Of a stretch of 17,918 bases of DNA, positions 13,542-17,918 are shown piece after piece. A program made the position numbers and the translations under genes. The notes below the pieces were generated by a model that did no database searches, was not told where the DNA came from, and saw only the letters and a list, made by a program, of their open reading frames with translations. The number at the start of each line of letters is the position of its first letter. The stretch's first letter is position 1. This DNA comes from DATLFI01 sp035524895 (GTDB taxonomy: Bacteria; Acidobacteriota; Thermoanaerobaculia; Multivoradales; Multivoraceae): the NCBI GenBank assembly GCA_035524895.1, contig DATLFI010000369.1, forward strand, positions 1 to 17,918, read 5' to 3'.

Positions 13542-15449
13542 TCAGTCGTACACCCCGTCGGCGACCCAGTGCTCGCTGCGGCGGTCGCGGTAGATGCGGT
13601 AGAGAGCGCCGTCCTCGAGCTCGACGTCCCAGTAGTCGCGCTCGGTGCGGTCCTCGGCCCACCAGCGCTCCTCGAGCTCCCACGGTCCCGAGGCGACGCG
13701 CACCTTGCCCTGGATGCGCGGCAGGCGCGGCTTCGGGCTCGACGTTTCGCGCGCGGCCGGTGCGGCCGGTGCGGCCGAGGCTGCCGTACCTTCGTTCGCG
13801 GAGACCGGCGTCGAGATCGTGACCGGACGCTCCCGGCCGCGGATGGGCCGGAAGATCCCCGGCTCGCGAGCCAAACTCTGGACGCCCTCTGCCACCCAGC
13901 CTGCCTGCCCGCGACCAGCGACCGGGCGCGCGGGGGTAGAGCTCTCCGTGACCACCTCCAGCGCGACCGGCGGGCGCATCACCCGCACTGCCAGCAGCCC
14001 GCGGCCGGGCTCGGGTCGCGGCCGAACTTTGGGCGGCGGCGGCGGCGTGTACTCGACGAGCTGGAAGCGCTCCGGGTGATGGCCGTTGCTGCTGCGCGGT
14101 GAGCCGACGCGTCCAGGTCCGAGCAACGCGAAGAGGCGCGCGATCGTCTCGGCGAGGCGGTCGGGCGAGAGCGACGCCGCGCCCAGCAGCGAGAGCTGGG
14201 CCAGGCGCGGCGCATCGGGATGGGCGGTGAGCTGGAAGCCGCGCACCGGCGCCTCGGGCGAGTGCGCCTCGAGGTCGAGACGCAGCAGCGTGAGCAGGGT
14301 CTTTACGTCGCGGGTGGGGGAGGGCAGCTCGATCGAGCGCTCGTGGTAGCCGTCCGGCTCGAGCGGCAGCGAGAGCTCGAGTCGTTTGCAGCCGAAGCCG
14401 CGCGCCTCGAGCCGCTGCACCAGGCGTTCGAGCGCGCCGCGCGCCAGGAACAGGAGCGGTTCGACCTGCAGGATCGGCCACTCGAGCGTCATGCCTTCGC
14501 GGTACACCGGCGGTGGCTCGCGCGCAACGAGAGGCTGCGGGTCGAGACCGCGCGCTGTTGCGTGGAGCCGCCGTCCGGCTTCGCCCAGACGGCTCGCCAC
14601 CTCGTTCGCGGACAGTCGCGCCAGCGCCCCGATGGCCTCGATGCCCCAACGCTCGAGCGTTGCGGCGACCTCCGCGTCGGGAGCGAGACGATAGAGCGGC
14701 AGCGGTGCCAGGAACTCCGCCTCCGAGCCGCTCGGCACCACGTGCGGCGAGCGCGGCAAGCCCGCCGCGACGCGCGCCGCGAGCTTGCTCGAGGCGATGC
14801 CGACCCGCGCCGGAAGCCCCACCCCTCGAAGCCGCGCCACCACCATCTCCCCCAACAGGATCTCCCTCCTTTCCCCCTCTCCCGCTTGCGGGAGAGGGGT
14901 CAGGGGTGAGGGCCGTTGCGGCGACCTCGTCCCGCAAGCGTCGAGTGAGTCCGCGTCCAACGCTCCCGCTTGCGGGAGAGGGGTCAGGGGTGAGGGCAGA
15001 AACCGCAAGTCGCGCCCCACCTCGAAGTACGCCGTCCCCCAAGCCCCGGCCCCCGGGTCTTCGACCCGCGGCGAGAACGTCTCGGCGATCTCGAGCAGCA
15101 CCTCGTGGGCGGTGCGCTCGCACTCGGCGTCGCGCGCTCGCGCCACCAGCCGCGGCATGCGCGCACGCGCCTGCGCCAGGGTCATGCCCGGTCGCACACC
15201 GGCCTGGCGCGCCGGCCGGGTCGCCGCCGCCACGCGAGCCTGGTGCCCGTCGCCCTCGAAGATCGCGAGACCCTCCTGCAGCAGCTCCGGCTCGCAGCGT
15301 AGCCGCGCCGCGAGCGGGAAGAGCGGGACCACGATGCAGGCAACGCGCGCACGCGACCCGCTGCCCGCCGCCGAGCCCACGAGCGGCGGCGCGGGCAGAC
15401 CACGCTCGGGTCGCTTCTGGCGCACCGGGGCTCGGGTCTTGCGCGACAT
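13542..15449 (-). CDS. imuB: ImuB-like catalytically defective Y-family DNA polymerase
   Basis: 635 residues. The Y-family fold is recognisable: RVACIVVPLFPLAARLR (34-50) replaces the first catalytic strand but lacks its aspartate, and WGTAYFEVGRDLRFL (137-151) replaces the second catalytic motif but lacks the paired acids, as expected for ImuB. Helix-hairpin-helix sequence follows at about 261-304 and the little-finger region at about 318-410. QLSLL (418-422) resembles a beta-clamp binding motif with the final Phe replaced by Leu. A Pro-rich linker leads to a C-terminal small domain (588-635: SGPWELEERWW, DYWDVELEDGALYRIYRD) seen at the end of many ImuB proteins. ImuB bridges the clamp, ImuA and the DnaE2 polymerase in damage-induced mutagenesis. 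It is 9 bases after imuA with AGGA in the gap. Residues 152-193 come from two copies of a palindromic DNA repeat inserted in frame. Confidence 0.85.
   Translation of the reverse strand: MSRKTRAPVRQKRPERGLPAPPLVGSAAGSGSRARVACIVVPLFPLAARLRCEPELLQEGLAIFEGDGHQARVAAATRPARQAGVRPGMTLAQARARMPRLVARARDAECERTAHEVLLEIAETFSPRVEDPGAGAWGTAYFEVGRDLRFLPSPLTPLPQAGALDADSLDACGTRSPQRPSPLTPLPQAGEGERREILLGEMVVARLRGVGLPARVGIASSKLAARVAAGLPRSPHVVPSGSEAEFLAPLPLYRLAPDAEVAATLERWGIEAIGALARLSANEVASRLGEAGRRLHATARGLDPQPLVAREPPPVYREGMTLEWPILQVEPLLFLARGALERLVQRLEARGFGCKRLELSLPLEPDGYHERSIELPSPTRDVKTLLTLLRLDLEAHSPEAPVRGFQLTAHPDAPRLAQLSLLGAASLSPDRLAETIARLFALLGPGRVGSPRSSNGHHPERFQLVEYTPPPPPKVRPRPEPGRGLLAVRVMRPPVALEVVTESSTPARPVAGRGQAGWVAEGVQSLAREPGIFRPIRGRERPVTISTPVSANEGTAASAAPAAPAARETSSPKPRLPRIQGKVRVASGPWELEERWWAEDRTERDYWDVELEDGALYRIYRDRRSEHWVADGVYD
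14874..14913. repeat. REP-like palindromic repeat, copy 1, inside imuB
   Basis: CCCCTCTCCCGC (14874-14885) and GCGGGAGAGGGG (14888-14899) form a perfect 12-bp hairpin with a TT loop, followed by a GTCAGGGGTGAGGG-type tail to 14912. The 35 bases 14879-14913 are identical to 14963-14997. Read on the minus strand it encodes SPLTPLPQAGEG, a peptide often met where such repeats have landed in proteobacterial and other genes. Confidence 0.8.
14963..14997. repeat. REP-like palindromic repeat, copy 2, inside imuB
   Basis: Identical over 35 bases to copy 1, in the same orientation and exactly 84 bases away, so the two are in the same reading frame (28 codons apart). The stem here is only 7 bp (CTCCCGC with GCGGGAG), because the outer part of the arm is not conserved. 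It encodes PSPLTPLPQAG at residues 152-162 of ImuB. Confidence 0.8.
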
Positions 15450-15458
15450 GTTTTTCCT

Positions 15459-16367
15459 TCAGCCCCCGGCGACCGCTCGAACGGTTCGAGCTCGTTCGAC
15501 CAGTCCGACTGGTCTGACTTCTTCCGAGCACCGGCTCTGCCCCGCGACCGCTTCCTCCGCCTCGAACGACCGCAGCACGAAGCCTCCGTCGAGGCTGCCG
15601 CCGGCAGCGCGCAACCTGCCGCGGGCTCTGGTTCGCTCGATCCGCGCCTCGAGCCCGCCGAGCAGCCTCGGGGTGTGCCCATGCCCGAGCCACACCGTGC
15701 CGGCGCCGCGCAGCTCGAGCACTGCCTGGGCGATGGAGCCACTCGTGCGGTAGGGAGCCGACACCAGGAGCGCTCCGCGGTGGTCGCGCGCGGCGCGTCC
15801 GAGCCGGACCCAGAACGTCTCCACGCCGCGTCCGCCCGGCACCGGCGGCTGGCCGAGGTCGAGCGCCACCAGCACGAAGTCGGTCTGCAGCAGCAGCTCG
15901 GCCGCGCCGAGCGCCTCCTTCAGGCGTTGCGGCCGCAGCCACAGCAGTCGCTCCAGCGCGACCCCCGCGGTTTCGGCTGCCTGAGGATCGAGCTGGTCGC
16001 CCAGGTCGACCAGCGCCACCGACTCTCCGGTGCGGGTGGCGGCGGCTAGCAGGGACAGCACCAGCGAGAAGCGCCCGCTCGAGCGCCGGCCCACCACCTC
16101 GACCACCTCGCCGCGGGCCAGGCCGCCGCCGAGCAGGCGATCCGCGTCGGGGATGCAGCAGGGAAGGAGGTCGCCTTCCTCCGGCGCGACCGGAGCGCCG
16201 GCGACCAGGTCGCGAGCGCGGAACACCGTCCGGCGCAAGGATCGCTCGCGCTCTTCACGACTCTCGTCGCCGGCGTCGGGTACGACCCGCAGATCGGCCC
16301 CGGCGAGGGCCTCGGGATCTCCCAGATCCTCGAGGGTGGCGATGCGCTCGAACGCGGAATGGAGCAT
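15459..16367 (-). CDS. imuA: ImuA-like RecA-fold protein
   Basis: 302 residues with a RecA-like core. LLPCCIPDADRLLGGGLARGEVVEVVG leads into the nucleotide-loop position GRRSSGRFS (93-101), which corresponds to RecA GPESSGKTT but has Arg in place of the catalytic Lys and Ser for the first Thr. SVALVDLGDQLDPQAAE and the strand DFVLVALDLGQ, near the Walker B position, follow, and the C-terminal region is Arg-rich. Known ImuA proteins bind ImuB and the recombinase and support translesion synthesis; the altered loop suggests weak or no ATP hydrolysis in this one. The ATG at 16367 follows AAGGA closely. It is the first gene of the imuA-imuB operon, behind a predicted promoter at 16421-16449. SulA-like and RecA-like labels are used for relatives; the operon with imuB makes ImuA the best name. 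Confidence 0.8.
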   Translation of the reverse strand: MLHSAFERIATLEDLGDPEALAGADLRVVPDAGDESREERERSLRRTVFRARDLVAGAPVAPEEGDLLPCCIPDADRLLGGGLARGEVVEVVGRRSSGRFSLVLSLLAAATRTGESVALVDLGDQLDPQAAETAGVALERLLWLRPQRLKEALGAAELLLQTDFVLVALDLGQPPVPGGRGVETFWVRLGRAARDHRGALLVSAPYRTSGSIAQAVLELRGAGTVWLGHGHTPRLLGGLEARIERTRARGRLRAAGGSLDGGFVLRSFEAEEAVAGQSRCSEEVRPVGLVERARTVRAVAGG

Positions 16368-16420
16368 CGGTCCTTCGATCCCTCTTTTGGGTTTGCCTGG
16401 GGTCGGAATGGCGGAGAACG

Positions 16421-16449
16421 AGCATAGACGTAAAGAAAGCGTAATTCAA
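16421..16449 (-). promoter_or_regulatory. Predicted promoter of the imuA-imuB operon
   Basis: On the minus strand TTGAAT (16449-16444) and TATGCT (16426-16421) are exactly 17 bases apart, each matching four of six consensus bases, in an unusually AT-rich patch. A TTACG direct repeat with an 11-base period lies between them. I looked for LexA sites of the CTGT-N8-ACAG, GAAC-N4-GTTC and GTTC-N7-GTTC kinds in 16368-16538 and found none. Confidence 0.45.
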
Positions 16450-16500
16450 GAGAGAATCCCACCGTGTCTCCCGCACCGAGGCAGCCCAAGGCGGGCCGTG

Positions 16501-16535
16501 AAGAATCGATGCATGCAGATTCTTGCTAGCATGCA
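16501..16535. promoter_or_regulatory. Nested inverted-repeat operator of the toxin-antitoxin operon
   Basis: Two interlocked symmetric elements are visible. AAGAATC (16501-16507) and GATTCTT (16518-16524) are perfect arms around 10 bases. TGCATGC (16510-16516) and GCATGCA (16529-16535) are perfect arms around 12 bases. GCATGCAG also repeats directly (16511 and 16529, period 18). The block ends three bases before the antitoxin ATG, where antitoxins of the FitA/VapB type normally bind to repress their own operon. Confidence 0.6.
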
Positions 16536-16538
16536 GGC

Positions 16539-16781
16539 ATGGCGAAGCAACTGACGATTCGCGGGGTCCCCGACGAGGTGAGGCGCCGGCTCGAAAGCCT
16601 CGGAAGAGCCCGAGGGCAGAGCCTCAACGCCACATTGCTCGAGATCCTCGATCGGGCCTTCGACGTCGACGAGCGGCGCCGACGGCTCGCGCGATATGCG
16701 ACCTGGACCGCGGACGATCTCCAGGAATTCGAGAAAACGCTGGCGGCTCAGCGAGTCATCGACGTCGAGCTCTGGGGCTGA
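16539..16781 (+). CDS. FitA/VapB-like ribbon-helix-helix antitoxin
   Basis: 80 residues. MAKQLTIRGVPDEVRRRLESLGRARGQSLNATLLEIL is a classic Arc-type ribbon-helix-helix: the strand KQLTIRG contacts DNA as a dimer, and two helices follow. The C-terminal half (YATWTADDLQEFEKTLAAQRVIDVELW) is the flexible arm expected to cover the toxin active site; it is rich in acidic and aromatic residues, and an arginine (R72) could reach the PIN pocket as in FitAB. No Shine-Dalgarno sequence is present. A TAGCAT at 16527-16532 could serve as a -10 box placing the transcript start at the ATG itself, so the message may be leaderless. It is followed after one base by the toxin gene. Confidence 0.9.
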   Translation: MAKQLTIRGVPDEVRRRLESLGRARGQSLNATLLEILDRAFDVDERRRRLARYATWTADDLQEFEKTLAAQRVIDVELWG

Positions 16782-16782
16782 C

Positions 16783-17193
16783 GTGGCGACTCTCGCGACT
16801 CGCCTGGTGCTCGACACTTCCGCCTACGCTCGGCTGCGCCAGGGATACGACGTCGTTTTGGATCTGCTCGCCGCGGCCGATGCGGTCCTGCTCCCCACCG
16901 TCGTGCTCGGAGAGCTCGAGGCCGGGTTCGAGCTCGGCCGTCGCGCGCGGGAGAACCGGATGGTGCTCGCCGATTTCCTCGACGAGCTGTTCGTCGACGT
17001 TCTGCCGGTGACCGCGAGCGTCGCCCGTCGCTACGGGCACGTCTTCGCCCAGCTCCGTCGTGCCGGTACCCCGATCCCGGTCAACGACGTTTGGATCGCC
17101 GCGACGGTGCTCGACTGCGGCGGTCATCTGGTCACCTTCGACCAGCACTTCGCCCAGGTCGCAGGCCTCGACTGCACTCTGCTGGAGCCCTGA
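16783..17193 (+). CDS. vapC: PIN-domain toxin ribonuclease, VapC/FitB-like
   Basis: 136 residues, standard for the family. The acidic PIN residues are all present: Asp11 in LVLDTSAY, Glu44 in VVLGELEAGF, Asp102 in PVNDVWIAATVL and Asp120 in LVTFDQHF. PIN toxins are magnesium-dependent ribonucleases that cut tRNA, rRNA or mRNA when freed from the antitoxin. The start is taken as GTG at 16783, one base after the antitoxin TGA, with GGGG five bases before it; the first strand then begins at the normal distance from the N-terminus. The longer upstream frame overlaps the antitoxin and has no family match. It looks intact and functional. Target RNA is unknown. Confidence 0.92.
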   Translation: MATLATRLVLDTSAYARLRQGYDVVLDLLAAADAVLLPTVVLGELEAGFELGRRARENRMVLADFLDELFVDVLPVTASVARRYGHVFAQLRRAGTPIPVNDVWIAATVLDCGGHLVTFDQHFAQVAGLDCTLLEP

Positions 17194-17245
17194 CGCCTGG
17201 GCGCCCGCGTCGCGGGTCACGTCGCGTTGATACGCTGCCGCCCCC

Positions 17246-17918
17246 ATGCCGATCGCCCGCGCCAACGGTCTCGACATCGCCTACGAGACCTTCGGGCGTG
17301 ACACCGACCCGCCGCTGGTGCTGATCATGGGGCTCGCGGCCCAGAGGATCTTCTGGGACGAGGCCTTCTGCGAGCTGCTCGCGCGCCGCGGCTTTTTCGT
17401 CGTGCGCTTCGACAACCGCGACGTCGGTCAGTCGACCAAGGTCGATCATCTCGGCAAGCCCAACGTGCTCGAGCTGATGCAGGCTCTCCAGCAGCGCCGT
17501 GTGCCGTCCGCGCCCTACGGTCTCGCCGACATGGCCGACGACACGCTCGGCTTGATGGATGCGCTGGGCCTAGAGAGCGCGCACGTGTGCGGCGCCTCGA
17601 TGGGCGGGATGATCGCGCAGGTGCTCGCGCTGCGTCGCCCGGAGCGCGTGCTCAGTCTCACCTCGATCATGTCGAGCACTGGCGACCCGGAACTGCCGCA
17701 GGCCGCGCCGCCGGTGTTGGCGCTTCTGCTGCAGCCGGCGCCGCGCGACCAGACGTCGTATCTCGACTACGCGGTGAAGCTCTGGCGCACCATCGGCAGC
17801 CCCGGCTTCCCCTTCGACGAGGCCGCGGTGCGCGAGCGCGCCGCGCTCGCGTGGGAGCGCGGCCTGCACCCGGCCGGCGTCCTACGGCAGCTCCTCGCCA
17901 TCCTCGCCGACGGCAGCC
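17246..17918 (+). CDS. Alpha/beta hydrolase, N-terminal part (3' end outside window)
   Basis: 224 codons are visible and the frame is open to the end of the window. ANGLDIAYETFG, then PLVLIMGLAAQRIFWDEAF with the MGL oxyanion-hole region, then FFVVRFDNRDVGQST, and the nucleophile elbow GASMGG with Ser118 are the order of motifs of the alpha/beta hydrolase fold. The DNRDVGQS form resembles the group of methylesterases and related hydrolases annotated near RdmC. The catalytic Asp and His lie beyond the window. The cap region begins at about 140. No ribosome-binding site precedes the ATG; TACGCT at 17231-17236 could be a -10 box with transcription starting close to the ATG. The 52-base gap after the toxin gene also holds CCCGCG-T-CGCGGG (17204-17216), a small palindrome that could mark the end of the toxin transcript. 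Confidence 0.85.
   Translation, partial: MPIARANGLDIAYETFGRDTDPPLVLIMGLAAQRIFWDEAFCELLARRGFFVVRFDNRDVGQSTKVDHLGKPNVLELMQALQQRRVPSAPYGLADMADDTLGLMDALGLESAHVCGASMGGMIAQVLALRRPERVLSLTSIMSSTGDPELPQAAPPVLALLLQPAPRDQTSYLDYAVKLWRTIGSPGFPFDEAAVRERAALAWERGLHPAGVLRQLLAILADGS

Noticed and set aside
14874..14997. CRISPR array or tandem repeat in imuB
   Set aside because: Only two copies, palindromic, coding in frame, and without cas genes; a REP-like element explains it.
13426..15942. 838-codon minus-strand frame overlapping imuA and imuB
   Set aside because: Arg/Ala/Gly-rich with no motifs; the other minus-strand frame gives recognisable ImuA and ImuB sequence.
16410..16426. LexA-like site around GAACGAGCATAGACG
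   Set aside because: Only one half (GAAC) is present; no second half-site at any spacing used by known LexA proteins.

Overview
This is a 17.9-kb stretch of high-GC bacterial chromosome. Several genes are typical of, though not exclusive to, Acidobacteriota and related soil lineages: a long ATPase-less ABC permease with its own PadR regulator (ADOP type), a VWFA-related protein of the acidobacterial type, and an imuA-imuB pair. I therefore favour an Acidobacteriota-like organism, with moderate confidence; nothing here fixes the taxon. I see no tRNA, rRNA, insertion sequence, integrase, prophage gene or CRISPR array.

Layout, left to right. (1) The 3' end of an amidohydrolase gene (+), followed by what looks like the stranded signal-peptide end of a lipoprotein gene (+). 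(2) A padR-ADOP operon (-), 382-3485, with 2 bases between the genes and a good promoter whose -10 box lies inside a perfect palindrome, suggesting autoregulation. (3) A two-gene envelope operon (-), 3692-6299: a polytopic membrane protein resembling GT-C enzymes and a family 2 glycosyltransferase. (4) Two exported proteins (+), 6424-9044: a VWFA-related secreted protein and a Tat-exported ankyrin-type protein, ending at a hairpin shared with the convergent efflux operon. (5) A tripartite efflux pair (-), 9099-13445: periplasmic adaptor then RND pump, with no TolC-type outer-membrane gene in the window. (6) imuA-imuB (-), 13542-16367, SOS-type mutagenesis accessory genes; imuB carries two in-frame copies of a palindromic repeat. 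(7) A FitA/FitB-like toxin-antitoxin pair (+), 16539-17193, with a nested inverted-repeat operator and probably leaderless translation. (8) The 5' part of an alpha/beta hydrolase gene (+) running off the right end.

How the genes work together: padR-ADOP, the glycosyltransferase pair, and the adaptor-pump pair are each plausible operons with clear partners. imuA and imuB normally act with the DnaE2 polymerase (ImuC), which is not in this window; the genes after imuB are the efflux pair instead. No single cluster here is a clearly undescribed system. The observations most worth checking are the repeat insertions inside imuB, the architecture of the toxin-antitoxin operator, the operator-promoter overlap in front of padR, and the uncharacterised glycosyltransferase pair.
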